Of a stretch of DNA of 64,000 nt, positions 44,811 through 53,281 are shown one piece after another. This stretch comes from Roseococcus sp. SDR. Its GTDB lineage: Bacteria; Pseudomonadota; Alphaproteobacteria; Acetobacterales; Acetobacteraceae. Position 1 is the first letter of the stretch. Each line of letters opens with the position of its first letter. The notes under the pieces were generated by a model, which worked only from the letters and a program-made list of their open reading frames with translations, was not told the DNA's origin and searched no databases. The stretch spans positions 62,001-126,000 of the forward strand of contig NZ_JAHRCU010000001.1 in NCBI RefSeq assembly GCF_019083995.1, given 5' to 3'. A program made the position numbers and the translations under genes.

Positions 44811-45986
44811 TCAGCCGCGCGGCAATTCCTGCTCGACGAGGGCGCTGAAGAAGCCCACGCCATAGGGGGCGGCGTCGTCATTGAAGTCGTATTTCGGGTG
44901 GTGGACGGGCACGCCGCCCTTCCCGTCGGGGGCCTTCTGGCCAAGCTTCACGAAGGCGCCGGGCCGCTTCTCCAGCATGTAGGAGAAATCCTCGGCGCCC
45001 ATGATGGGCGGGCGCTTGCGGATGATGCCCTCGGGGGCAAACACCTTGGCCGCCGCCTGGGCGGCGAGGTCCGTCTCGCGCTCATGGTTCACGGTCACGG
45101 GGTAGCCCGACTTCCACTCCACCACGATCTCCGCCTCGAAGGCCTCGGCGACGGAGGCGGCGATGCGCTTGATGTGGCGCTCCATCGCGGCCCGCGTCTC
45201 CCTCTTCAGCGTGCGGATCGTGCCCTTGATCTCGGCCGTCTCGGGGATGACGTTGGACGCGCTCCCGGCGTGGAACATGCAGAGGCTGAGCACCGCGCTG
45301 TCCAGCGGGTCCACCCGGCGGGAGACGATGCCCTGCAGCGCGACGACAAGCTGCGAACCGATCAGCACCGGGTCGATCGCCATGTGCGGCCGCGCCGCAT
45401 GGCCACCCAGGCCGCGGATCTTGAAGGTGACGGTATCGGCCGAGGCGAGGATGGGGCCGGAGACGATGGCCGTCTCGCCCAGCGCCAGCGAGGGGTCGTT
45501 GTGGATGCCGTAGACGCTGTCGCAGGGGAAGCGCTCGAAGAGGCCTTCCTCGACCATGACGCGGCCGCCGCCCGGGCCTTCCTCGGCCGGCTGGAAGATG
45601 AAGTTCACCGTGCCGTCGAAATTGCGCGTCTCGGCGAGATACTTGGCCGCCCCCAGCAGCATGGCGGTATGCCCGTCATGGCCGCAGGCATGCATCTTGC
45701 CGGGCGTCTTGCTGGCATGCGGCAGGCCGGTTTCCTCCGTCATCGGCAGGCAGTCCATGTCGGCGCGCAGGCCGATGGAGCGGCCGGAATTGCCGTTCCG
45801 CAGCACGCCCACGATGCCGGTGCCCGCAATGCCGCGATGCACCTCGATCCCCCAGGAGGCGAGCTTCTCGGCCACCAGGGCGCTGGTCGCGTGCTCCTCG
45901 AAGCCCAGTTCCGGATTCGCATGGATGGTCTGGCGCCACTCGGCGATCTCGGGGGCCATGGCGGCGATACGGTTGTTCAGCGGCAT
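44811..45986 (-). CDS. M20-family amidohydrolase (hippurate hydrolase/N-acyl-amino-acid deacylase type)
   Basis: 391 residues. Metal and catalytic motifs of M20D are present: GLRADMDCLPM, KMHACGHDGHTAMLLGAA, FQPAEEGPGGGRVMVEEGLF (catalytic and ligand Glu), and the C-terminal GAEDFSYMLEKRPGAF. The dimerisation domain contains GLGGHAARPHMAIDPV. It hydrolyses N-acyl amino acids or related amides in the cytoplasm; exact substrate cannot be read from sequence. Standing alone between the arabinose operon and a small secreted-protein gene. Confidence 0.92.
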   Translation of the reverse strand: MPLNNRIAAMAPEIAEWRQTIHANPELGFEEHATSALVAEKLASWGIEVHRGIAGTGIVGVLRNGNSGRSIGLRADMDCLPMTEETGLPHASKTPGKMHACGHDGHTAMLLGAAKYLAETRNFDGTVNFIFQPAEEGPGGGRVMVEEGLFERFPCDSVYGIHNDPSLALGETAIVSGPILASADTVTFKIRGLGGHAARPHMAIDPVLIGSQLVVALQGIVSRRVDPLDSAVLSLCMFHAGSASNVIPETAEIKGTIRTLKRETRAAMERHIKRIAASVAEAFEAEIVVEWKSGYPVTVNHERETDLAAQAAAKVFAPEGIIRKRPPIMGAEDFSYMLEKRPGAFVKLGQKAPDGKGGVPVHHPKYDFNDDAAPYGVGFFSALVEQELPRG

Positions 45987-46060
45987 GGGTGATCTCCTGG
46001 ATGGGACGGGCGCGGCAGTCTCCCCGCCGCGCCCGCCCGGGTCAAATGGACCGCGTCAGG

Positions 46061-46525
46061 TCAACGGCGCGGCGGCACTTCGGAGATCAGCAGCTTGGCC
46101 GGCTGGCCGGCCCCGCCGCCGAAGACGCCGATCCAGATGTCGTACTGGCCCGAGGCGGGACGGTTCAGGACGATCCCGGGGTTCAGGTCGATGAAGTCGT
46201 CATTGCAGACCCAGCTCCCGTCCGGGAGGTTCACGACCAGCGTGGTGTCCGAGCCCGACTGGACCGAGATGTAGAGCGGCAGGCGGCCCGCCTCGTAGTT
46301 CAGCCGGACATCGGGCGGATTCGCGATGGAACCGGTGCAGCCATTGCCCAGCCGCTCGGCGTTCAGCGTGCCGCCCGCGGTCACGTCAATGCTGCGCGGA
46401 TCGGGCTGGAAATTCTCGCGCAGGTCCAGCGTCCCGAAGGTGGGGCGCAGGCTGACATCCTGCGCCGCGACCGGGCCCGCCAGGACCCCGAGTGCGAGGA
46501 ACCCGGCCATGAGCTTGTTGACCAA
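46061..46525 (-). CDS. Exported protein of unknown function (peptidase C-terminal-like beta domain)
   Basis: 154 residues from a TTG at 46523-46525, preferred because AAGGA lies upstream and it provides the basic n-region VNKLMAGFLALGVLAGPVAAQ of a signal peptide; an ATG at 46510 is the alternative. The mature part reads like a small beta-sandwich with GTLNAERLGNGCTGSIAN, SGSDTTLVVNLPDGSWVCND and SGQYDIWIGVFGGG, resembling pre-peptidase C-terminal domains. Two cysteines may pair. Periplasmic or secreted; no function assigned. Confidence 0.65.
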   Translation of the reverse strand: MVNKLMAGFLALGVLAGPVAAQDVSLRPTFGTLDLRENFQPDPRSIDVTAGGTLNAERLGNGCTGSIANPPDVRLNYEAGRLPLYISVQSGSDTTLVVNLPDGSWVCNDDFIDLNPGIVLNRPASGQYDIWIGVFGGGAGQPAKLLISEVPPRR

Positions 46526-46606
46526 TGATGCAATCCTTCTTCTGCTGCCATGCGGGACCCAAGAAGCGCCACGGCGCATATCCCAGCATGCAGGGAGAAA
46601 CATTCC

Positions 46607-48091
46607 ATGCCCGGGCCGATCCTTCTAGCCCTCGACCAAGGCACGACCTCGACGCGCGCCATCGCCTTCGACGCGACGCTGACGCCGCTGGCCACCGCCC
46701 AGGTGGAGCTGCCGCAGCATTTCCCCGCGCCGGGCTGGGTGGAGCATGAGCCCGAGGACATCGCGGCGCACAGCCTCGCCGTGCTGCGCGACGCGCTGGC
46801 CAAGGCGGGCGGCGAGGCGCGGGATGTGGCCGGCATCGGCATCACCAACCAGCGCGAGACGACCGTATTGTGGGAGCGCGCCACGGGCCGCGCCGTGGGC
46901 CGTGCCATCGTCTGGCAGGACCGCCGCACGGCCGCCACCTGCGAGGCGCTGCGGGAGGCGGGGCACGAGGCGCTGGTCAGCGCGCGGACCGGCCTGCTGC
47001 TCGACCCCTATTTCTCGGCCACCAAGCTCGCCTGGCTGCTGGACCATACGCCGGGCGCGCGCGCGGCGGCGGAGCGCGGTGAGCTCTGCTTTGGCACGGT
47101 GGAGAGCTTTCTCCTCTTCCGCCTGACGGAAGGCCGCGTCCATGCGACGGATGCGACCAACGCCTCCCGCACCATGCTCTTCGACATTCACCGCGGCGCC
47201 TGGGATGCCGAGCTTTGTGACCTGTTGCGCGTGCCCATGGCCATCCTGCCGCAGGTGCGGGATTGCGCGGCGCCGCTGGGCGAGACGCGGCTGCTGGGGG
47301 GCGCCATCCCCATTCTCGGCGCGGCGGGGGACCAGCAGGCGGCGACCATCGGCCAGGCCTGCTTCGCGCCGGGCATGATGAAATCGACCTACGGCACTGG
47401 CTGCTTTGCGCTGCTGGTGACGGGGGAGGAGGCGGTGTCCTCCTCCAACCGGCTGCTGACGACGGTGGCGTGGCAGCTTGGCGGCAAGCGCGCCTACGCG
47501 CTGGAGGGCTCGATCTTCATGGCCGGTGCCACGGTGCAGTGGCTGCGCGACGGGCTCGGCATCATCCAGCAGGCGAGCGAGGCCGATGGCTGGGCCGCCC
47601 GCGCCAACCCGGCCGAGCGCGTGCACCTGGTGCCGGCCTTCACGGGCCTCGGCGCGCCCTGGTGGGATGCGGCGGCGCGCGGCGCCATCCTGGGCCTGAC
47701 CCGCGCCTCGGGCCGCGCGGAGATCTGCCGCGCGGCGCTGGAGGCGGTGGCGCTGCAGACGGGCGACCTGCTGGAGGCGATGCGCCGCGACTGGCCCGGC
47801 ATGAAGCAGACCGTGCTGCGTGTGGATGGCGGCATGGCGAAGAGCGACTGGACCATGCAGTTCCTGGCCGATCTGCTGGGCGCGCCGGTGGACCGCCCGA
47901 TGGTGACCGAGACCACGGCGCTGGGGGCGGCTTATCTTGCGGGGTTGCAGGCCGGGCTGCTGCCTTCGCCCAGCGAGGCGCCGACGCATTGGCGGCTGGA
48001 GCGCCGCTTCCAGCCGAATATGAGCCGGGCCGAGGCGGCCGAGCGCCGGGCCGCCTGGCAGGATGCGGTGCGGCGGACCCGCAGCGCATGA
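46607..48091 (+). CDS. glpK: Glycerol kinase (FGGY family)
   Basis: 494 residues from the ATG at 46607 (GGGAG ribosome site). ATP site [15 protein letters not shown]; glycerol-contact residues are conserved as [11 protein letters not shown] (Arg-Glu), IVWQDRRT (Trp), [14 protein letters not shown] (Tyr) and AGDQQAA (Asp). [16 protein letters not shown] and [11 protein letters not shown] are family signatures. It makes sn-glycerol-3-phosphate in the cytoplasm. No glpF, glpD or glpR is adjacent; instead its last four bases overlap the start of a SelA-like PLP gene, an unusual partnership. Confidence 0.93.
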   Translation: MPGPILLALDQGTTSTRAIAFDATLTPLATAQVELPQHFPAPGWVEHEPEDIAAHSLAVLRDALAKAGGEARDVAGIGITNQRETTVLWERATGRAVGRAIVWQDRRTAATCEALREAGHEALVSARTGLLLDPYFSATKLAWLLDHTPGARAAAERGELCFGTVESFLLFRLTEGRVHATDATNASRTMLFDIHRGAWDAELCDLLRVPMAILPQVRDCAAPLGETRLLGGAIPILGAAGDQQAATIGQACFAPGMMKSTYGTGCFALLVTGEEAVSSSNRLLTTVAWQLGGKRAYALEGSIFMAGATVQWLRDGLGIIQQASEADGWAARANPAERVHLVPAFTGLGAPWWDAAARGAILGLTRASGRAEICRAALEAVALQTGDLLEAMRRDWPGMKQTVLRVDGGMAKSDWTMQFLADLLGAPVDRPMVTETTALGAAYLAGLQAGLLPSPSEAPTHWRLERRFQPNMSRAEAAERRAAWQDAVRRTRSA

Positions 48092-49248
48092 TCTTCGAGC
48101 GCTTCGGCATCACGCCCATCATCAACGCCTATGGCACGAATACGCGCCTCTCGGCCGGGCCGCTGGCCGATGAGGTGGCCGACGCCATGCGGGAGGCCGC
48201 GACGGCGAGCGTGGATATCCTCGACCTCCAGGCCGCCGCCTGCCGGGAGATCACGCGGGCGACGGGGGCGGAGGCGGGCTTCGTGACCTCCGGCGCCTCG
48301 GCGGCGCTGCTGCTCGCGGCCGCGGCCTGCCTCGCGCGGCTCGATGCGGGTGCCATGAACCGGCTGCCGGCGGTGCGCGAGGGGCGCTGCGAATTCCTGA
48401 TCTCCCGCAGCCAGCGCAACATGTATGACCGCGCGATCGAGACGGCGGGCGGGCGGCTCGTGGATGTCGGCATTCCGGACCGCGTCTCGGGGGCGGGCGT
48501 GCGCGATGCGAGTGCGGCGGAGTTCGCCGATGCCATCACGCCGCGCACGGCCGGGATCGTCTTCGTGGCGCAGCCGCAGGCCGAGCCGCCGCTGCCCGAG
48601 ATCGTGGCCGTGGCGCGGGCGGCGGGGATTCCGGTGATCGTGGATGCGGCGGCGCAATTGCCGCCGGCCGGGAATCTACGGCGCTTCATCGCGGAGGGCG
48701 CGGACCTCGTCGCCTTCTCGGGCGGCAAGGCGATCGGCGGGCCGCAGGCTTCGGGGATCCTGGCGGGGCAGGGGGTGCTGGTGGCCTCGGCGCTGGCGCA
48801 GATGCTGGACCTCGACCTGCCGGCCGCGCAATTCCGCGCGCCGGCCGAGTTTCCGGCCCTCTCGCAGCTCGCCTTCTTCCCGCGCACCGGCATCGGCCGC
48901 TCCTGCAAGGTGGCGCGGGAAGAGGTGATGGGGCTGCTGGTGGCGCTGCGCCGCTTCGTGAATGAGGATGCGGCCACGCGGCGGGCGGGCTGGCAGGCGC
49001 GGCTCGACGCCGTGCGGGCCGCCTCGGGCTTGGATTTCGAGGCGGGCGCGGCCGGCGAGGTGCCGCTGCTGCTCTTGCGCCTGCCCGATGCGCGCGCGGT
49101 CGAGGCGCGGCTGCGCGCGGGCCGCCCCGCCGTGCATGTGAACCCGTCGCGCCTGGCCGAGGGCATCCTCACCATCAACCCCATCAGCCTGCATGAGCGG
49201 GATGCGCCGCGTCTCGGCGAATTGCTGCGCGCGGCCCTTGCCGGGTGA
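48088..49248 (+). CDS. SelA-like PLP-dependent enzyme (DgaE-type lyase/aminotransferase V fold)
   Basis: 386 residues. [20 protein letters not shown] is the standard opening of SelA-related proteins; [20 protein letters not shown] binds the PLP phosphate and [15 protein letters not shown] contains the Schiff-base lysine. It is shorter than true selenocysteine synthase (about 460) and no selB, selC or selD is nearby, so a D-glucosaminate-6-phosphate ammonia-lyase-like or other beta-elimination role is more likely. Start overlaps glpK stop (ATGA); AtuA follows by 38 bp. Confidence 0.85.
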   Translation: MIFERFGITPIINAYGTNTRLSAGPLADEVADAMREAATASVDILDLQAAACREITRATGAEAGFVTSGASAALLLAAAACLARLDAGAMNRLPAVREGRCEFLISRSQRNMYDRAIETAGGRLVDVGIPDRVSGAGVRDASAAEFADAITPRTAGIVFVAQPQAEPPLPEIVAVARAAGIPVIVDAAAQLPPAGNLRRFIAEGADLVAFSGGKAIGGPQASGILAGQGVLVASALAQMLDLDLPAAQFRAPAEFPALSQLAFFPRTGIGRSCKVAREEVMGLLVALRRFVNEDAATRRAGWQARLDAVRAASGLDFEAGAAGEVPLLLLRLPDARAVEARLRAGRPAVHVNPSRLAEGILTINPISLHERDAPRLGELLRAALAG

Positions 49249-49286
49249 CGCGGCACGGCGAAGACTGGCGGCACAGGGAGATGACA

Positions 49287-50666
49287 ATGGACCGCTTTCT
49301 CGTCGGCAATGGCGCGGGCTTCTCGGGGGACCGCGTGGATGCGCCCTTGCCGGTGCTGCGCACCCTGATCGCGAGCGGCCTGCCCTCCGCGATGTTCTTC
49401 GAGACGCTGGGCGAGCGCACCGTGGCGCTGGCGCATCTGGAAAAGCGCCGCGACCGCGAGGCGGGCTATGAGCCCATGCTGGAGCGGCTGCTGGAGCCGA
49501 TCCTGGCGCTGGCGAAGCAGCATGGCATCCCGCTGCTGGGCAATTGGGGCGCGGCCAATCCGCCCGCCGCCGCGCGGGCCGTGGCGCGGCTCGCCTTGGC
49601 CCAGGGGATGCCTGATCTGCGCATCGCGCTTGTCGAGGGGGATGACGTGACGGGCCTCGTCGCCGGCGGGCAATTGCCGGTGCATGAGGCGGATGCGGGG
49701 CTCGACATGGGCGCCTGGAACCTCATCGCCGCCAATGCCTATATCGGCGCGGAACCGCTGGTGGAGGCGCTGGCGCAAGGGGCCGATGTGGTGGTCGCCG
49801 GCCGCACCAGCGACCCGGCGCTCGCCATCGCACCTCTCGCGCATCACTTCGGCTGGCGTGCCGATGATTGGGAGAAGCTGGCACTGGGGGCGGCCACCGG
49901 TCACCTGCTGGAATGCGGCAGCCAGGTGACGGGCGGCGTCTTCTGGGACCCGGGCTTCAAGGACATCCCCGACCCCGCGAAGATCGGCTTTCCCATCGCG
50001 GAAGTGACGCGGGACGGCGGCCTCGTCATCACCAAAGCGGCGAACACCGGCGGCCTCGTGGATCTGCGCACGGTGAAGGAGCAACTGCTCTATGAGCTGC
50101 ACGACCCGGCGCATTACATCACGCCCGATGTGGTGCTCGACATCACCGGCTGCACGGCCGAGCAGGTTGGCCCGGATCGCGTGGCGGTGCGCGGCCTGCG
50201 CGGCCATCCGCGGCCGGACACGCTGAAGGTGACGGCGAGCTTCGAGGGAAGCTGGCTGGGCGAGGGCGAGGTCTCTGTCGCCGGTCCCAATGCGCTGGCC
50301 CGCGCCCGCGCCACGGCCGATGTGCTGTTGCAGCGCATGAAGATCCGCGGCCTGGAGGTGCGCGCGCGCGTGGACCTGATCGGCGTCGCCAGCGTGCATG
50401 ACAGCGATGATGGCGCGCTCTGGCGCGGCTATGACGGGCCAGAGCCGCCGGAAATCCGCATCCGCCTCGCCGTCGAGGCGCGGACGCGCGATGATGCCGA
50501 CCAGGCCTCGCGCGAGGTGCTGGCGCTGCTCTGCTGCGGCACGGCGGGCACGGGGGGCGCGCGCTGGCGCGTGACACCGCGCATCCTGACGCGCAGCCAC
50601 CTGGTGCTGCGCGAGCGGGTGCCCGTGACGGTCTCGGTGAAGACGGCGCGGGAGATCCTGGCATGA
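49287..50666 (+). CDS. AtuA/DUF1446 family acyl-utilisation protein
   Basis: 459 residues from the ATG at 49287 (GGGAG 7 bp upstream; an ATG two codons earlier is too close to the ribosome site). FLVGNGAGFSGDRVDAPLPV opens the DUF1446 domain; GRTSDPALAIAPLAHHFGW, ATGHLLECGSQVTGGVFWDP and VRGLRGHPRPDTLKVT follow. AtuA is required for acyclic terpene (citronellol/geraniol) catabolism in Pseudomonas, yet its reaction is unknown and many homologues lie outside terpene clusters. Coupled by ATGA to the small AtuA-like protein. Confidence 0.88.
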   Translation: MDRFLVGNGAGFSGDRVDAPLPVLRTLIASGLPSAMFFETLGERTVALAHLEKRRDREAGYEPMLERLLEPILALAKQHGIPLLGNWGAANPPAAARAVARLALAQGMPDLRIALVEGDDVTGLVAGGQLPVHEADAGLDMGAWNLIAANAYIGAEPLVEALAQGADVVVAGRTSDPALAIAPLAHHFGWRADDWEKLALGAATGHLLECGSQVTGGVFWDPGFKDIPDPAKIGFPIAEVTRDGGLVITKAANTGGLVDLRTVKEQLLYELHDPAHYITPDVVLDITGCTAEQVGPDRVAVRGLRGHPRPDTLKVTASFEGSWLGEGEVSVAGPNALARARATADVLLQRMKIRGLEVRARVDLIGVASVHDSDDGALWRGYDGPEPPEIRIRLAVEARTRDDADQASREVLALLCCGTAGTGGARWRVTPRILTRSHLVLRERVPVTVSVKTAREILA

Positions 50667-51004
50667 TCGAGGTCCCCCTGCATCAGGTCGCGCACAGCCG
50701 CGCGGGCGACAAGGGCAACCGCCTCAACATGTCGCTCATCCCCTACCGGCCGGAGCTTTACCCGATCCTCGCCGAGCAGGTGACGGCGGAGCGCGTGCTG
50801 GCGCTGTTCCGCCACCGTGGCGCGACCGCCTGCGTCCGGCATGATCTGCCGCTGCTGCACGCCTTCAACTTCGTGGTGGACGAGGTGCTGGAGGGCGGCG
50901 TGAATGGCAGCCTGAACCTGGACGGGCATGGCAAGACGAATTCCTTCCGCCTGCTCGAACTCACCGTGACCATCCCCGAGGCCCTGCTGGAGAGACAAGC
51001 ATGA
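50663..51004 (+). CDS. AtuA-like ferredoxin-fold small protein
   Basis: 113 residues. VPLHQVAHSRAGDKGNRLNM, VTAERVLALFRH and DGHGKTNSFRLLELTV mark the small domain that follows AtuA either fused or as a separate subunit. No Fe-S cysteines are present despite the fold name. It overlaps the AtuA stop and the next receptor's start by ATGA, so the three products are probably made in proportion and AtuA plus this protein likely form a complex. Confidence 0.87.
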   Translation: MIEVPLHQVAHSRAGDKGNRLNMSLIPYRPELYPILAEQVTAERVLALFRHRGATACVRHDLPLLHAFNFVVDEVLEGGVNGSLNLDGHGKTNSFRLLELTVTIPEALLERQA

Positions 51005-51966
51005 AACGTCGCGCCCTGCTCGCCGCCGCTGCGGCCTCGCCCCTGGCCGCGCAAGCGCAGACGACGGATTGGCCGCGCCAGCCCATGCGCATGATCCTGC
51101 CCTTCGCCTCGGGCGGCGTGACCGATCTGACCGCGCGGCTGCTGGCGCCCGGGCTGCAGCACCGCCTGGGCCAGCCCGTCATCATCGAGGGCCGCACCGG
51201 CGCGGGCGGCACCATCGCCGCCGAGGTGGTGGCGCGCGCGACGGATGGCCACACGCTGTTCAGCACCACGGGCGCCACCAACAGCATCGCCCCCGCGCTG
51301 TTTCCCGCGCTGCGCTACGACCCGGTGCGGGATTTCCAGCCGATCAGCTTCATCGCCCGCGTGCCGCATGTGGTGCTGGTGAACCCGGCCTCCGGCATCA
51401 CCAATGTGCAGGAGCTCATCGCGCTGCTGCGGCGGGAGCCGGGGCGGCACAATTACGTCTCCACCGGCGCGGGCTCCATCACCCATCTGGCGCCGGAGCT
51501 CTTCCTGCAATTGGCTGGCGTGCAGGCGACGCATGTGCCCACGCGCGGCTCTGGCCCCGCCATCCTCGAGCTGCTGGCCGGGCGCGTCACTTTCATGATC
51601 GACGCGCTGGCGCCCGCCATCGGCCAGGTGCAGCAGGGCAGCCTGCGGGCGATCGGCGCGGGGACGAAGACGCGCATCCCCAACCTGCCCGAGCTGGTGC
51701 CGGTGGCCGAGCAGGGGCTGCCGGAATTCGAGAGCTACACCTGGGCCGCCATCTACATGACCGCCGGCGCGCCGCCCGCGGTGGTGCAGAGGCTGCACGC
51801 GGCGACGGTCGCCACGGCACGGGACCCCGATGTCTCGCGCCGCTTCTTCGAGCTGGGCTATGAGCTGGTGGCCTCGACGCCCGAGGAACTGGCCCGCATC
51901 CAGCAGGAGGAGTTTGTGAAATGGGGCGCGGTGATCCGCCGCGCCGACATCAAGCCGGAGAGCTGA
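51001..51966 (+). CDS. Bug/TctC-family periplasmic solute receptor (4 of 4)
   Basis: 321 residues. Signal peptide MKRRALLAAAAASPLAAQAQ. Mature landmarks: QPMRMILPFASGGVTDLTAR, EGRTGAGGTIAAEVVARATDG, LLAGRVTFMIDALAPAIGQV and PNLPELVPVAEQGL. Last gene of the glpK-SelA-like-AtuA module, joined by an ATGA overlap, so it most probably captures the substrate of that pathway. A 7-bp hairpin AGCGGGC / GCCCGCT covers the stop region (51966-51987) and could be a weak terminator. Confidence 0.92.
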   Translation: MKRRALLAAAAASPLAAQAQTTDWPRQPMRMILPFASGGVTDLTARLLAPGLQHRLGQPVIIEGRTGAGGTIAAEVVARATDGHTLFSTTGATNSIAPALFPALRYDPVRDFQPISFIARVPHVVLVNPASGITNVQELIALLRREPGRHNYVSTGAGSITHLAPELFLQLAGVQATHVPTRGSGPAILELLAGRVTFMIDALAPAIGQVQQGSLRAIGAGTKTRIPNLPELVPVAEQGLPEFESYTWAAIYMTAGAPPAVVQRLHAATVATARDPDVSRRFFELGYELVASTPEELARIQQEEFVKWGAVIRRADIKPES

Positions 51967-52041
51967 GCGGGCCGTTAACCGCCCGCTAAGGCCCACCCGT
52001 CACTCTCGCCCCGCCGGCAAAAGGGCCGGCCTGCGAGGGGC

Positions 52042-53133
52042 ATGATGCGACCGGAACGGCTCGAGGCTTTGCGTTTCGCGGGGTATGCGCCCCGCACCCT
52101 GCTCGATGTGGGCGCCCATCTCGGGCATTTCACGCAAGGGCTGCGGCAGGTCTTCCCCGATTGCGTGCCGACGCTGATCGAGCCCAACCCACATTGCCTG
52201 CCGGCGCTGGCCGCCACCGGGCATGAGGTGCTGGGCTTCGCCGCGAGCCATGAGAATGGCGAGGCGGAGCTGTTCCTGACGCGGGAATGGCTGCAATCCA
52301 CCGGCACCTCGCTCTATCGCGAGAACACGCCTTTCTTCCGCGACGAGGTGCTGATCCGCACGCCCGTGCCCAGGCGCAGGCTGGATGACGTGCTGGCCGG
52401 CCGCCGCTTCGACCTGGTGAAGATCGACACCCAGGGCGCCGAGCTGGACGTGCTGCTGGGCGGGCAGGCGGTGCTGCGCCAGGCGGATTACATCCTGATC
52501 GAGGTCTCGCTCGTCGAATACAACCAGGGCGGCGCGCGGGCGGAGGAGGTGTTCGCCGCCCTTTCCGCGCTCGGCTTCCGCAGCGCCGAGGTGGCGGAGT
52601 TCCACCGCCTGCGCGGGGTTCAGGACGGCGCGCTGCTGCAGCTCGACTTCCTCTTCGAGCGAGAGGTGCCGCGCCCGTCCCAGGCGCTGCGTGGGCCGGT
52701 GGCCGGCCTCCCGGCCTGGCTCGCCGAGCGGCGCGCGCGCTGCGCGGATTTCGCCGTGCTGGCCGTGGGCGAGGCGGGGTTCGACGCGGATGTGGGTTTC
52801 GGCGCGCCCGGTGCGCCGCTGACCATTGCGGGCGATCCTGCGCGGCTGCGGGACTGGGACGCGCTGCTGCGCCTCGCCGCGCGCCAGGGCCGCTTCCCCT
52901 ATGCGGTGGCGCGGCTGCCGCCGGGGCGTCTCGCGGAGGCGAGCCTGCTGCTCGACATGCTGCCGCGCGTCGCTGCCGCCGGCGTGGTCGAAGCCATGCC
53001 TGGCCAGAACTGGCATTGGGAGGCGGGCGAGGGCGGCCTGCGGCTGGCGCCGGGCCGCCAGCCGATGCCGGCCTTTCTCCAATGGCGCGGCGCCATCGCC
53101 TTCGACACGCAGCCGGCGCGCAAGGCGGCGTGA
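52042..53133 (+). CDS. FkbM family SAM-dependent methyltransferase
   Basis: 363 residues. Motif I TLLDVGAHLGHFTQGLR, acidic loop LIEPNPHCLPAL and the FkbM signature RRRLDDVLAGRRFDLVKIDTQGAELDVLLGG (seen in pieces) fill the first 210 residues; the C-terminal 150 are not recognised. FkbM enzymes O-methylate sugars or other hydroxyls on natural products, glycans and glycoproteins. It is 149 bp upstream of the octapeptide-repeat protein and co-directional, so it could modify that protein's glycans. Hairpins GCCGGC / GCCGGC and CTCGC / GCGAG (52005-52037) crowd its ribosome site. Confidence 0.88.
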   Translation: MMRPERLEALRFAGYAPRTLLDVGAHLGHFTQGLRQVFPDCVPTLIEPNPHCLPALAATGHEVLGFAASHENGEAELFLTREWLQSTGTSLYRENTPFFRDEVLIRTPVPRRRLDDVLAGRRFDLVKIDTQGAELDVLLGGQAVLRQADYILIEVSLVEYNQGGARAEEVFAALSALGFRSAEVAEFHRLRGVQDGALLQLDFLFEREVPRPSQALRGPVAGLPAWLAERRARCADFAVLAVGEAGFDADVGFGAPGAPLTIAGDPARLRDWDALLRLAARQGRFPYAVARLPPGRLAEASLLLDMLPRVAAAGVVEAMPGQNWHWEAGEGGLRLAPGRQPMPAFLQWRGAIAFDTQPARKAA

Positions 53134-53207
53134 GGGCGCCGAAAAAATTTCGCGCGATTCACGAATTGTAAGCCTTCGCCTGGGAATTTCGTGATGCGGG
53201 AGTGGTG

Positions 53208-53270
53208 TTTCCAGAGAGCACCCCTCAGAGAAGCCGGCAGCAAGACGCTGTGTTCCGCCCTCTCTGGAAA
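53208..53270 (+). promoter_or_regulatory. Long-range inverted repeat in the leader of the repeat-protein gene
   Basis: TTTCCAGAGAG (53208-53218) and CTCTCTGGAAA (53260-53270) pair perfectly over 11 bp with a 41-nt loop. The 3' arm abuts the AAGGA ribosome site (53270-53274) of the ATG at 53282. Upstream, 53139-53190 is notably AT-rich for this genome (AAAAAATTTCG, AATTGTAAG, GGAATTTCGTG) and probably contains the promoter. Confidence 0.6.
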
Positions 53271-53281
53271 AGGAATGCGCC

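Noticed and set aside
48088-49248. True selenocysteine synthase (selA)
   Set aside because: Shorter than SelA, and no selB, selD or tRNA-Sec in the window; family resemblance is to SelA-like lyases in general.
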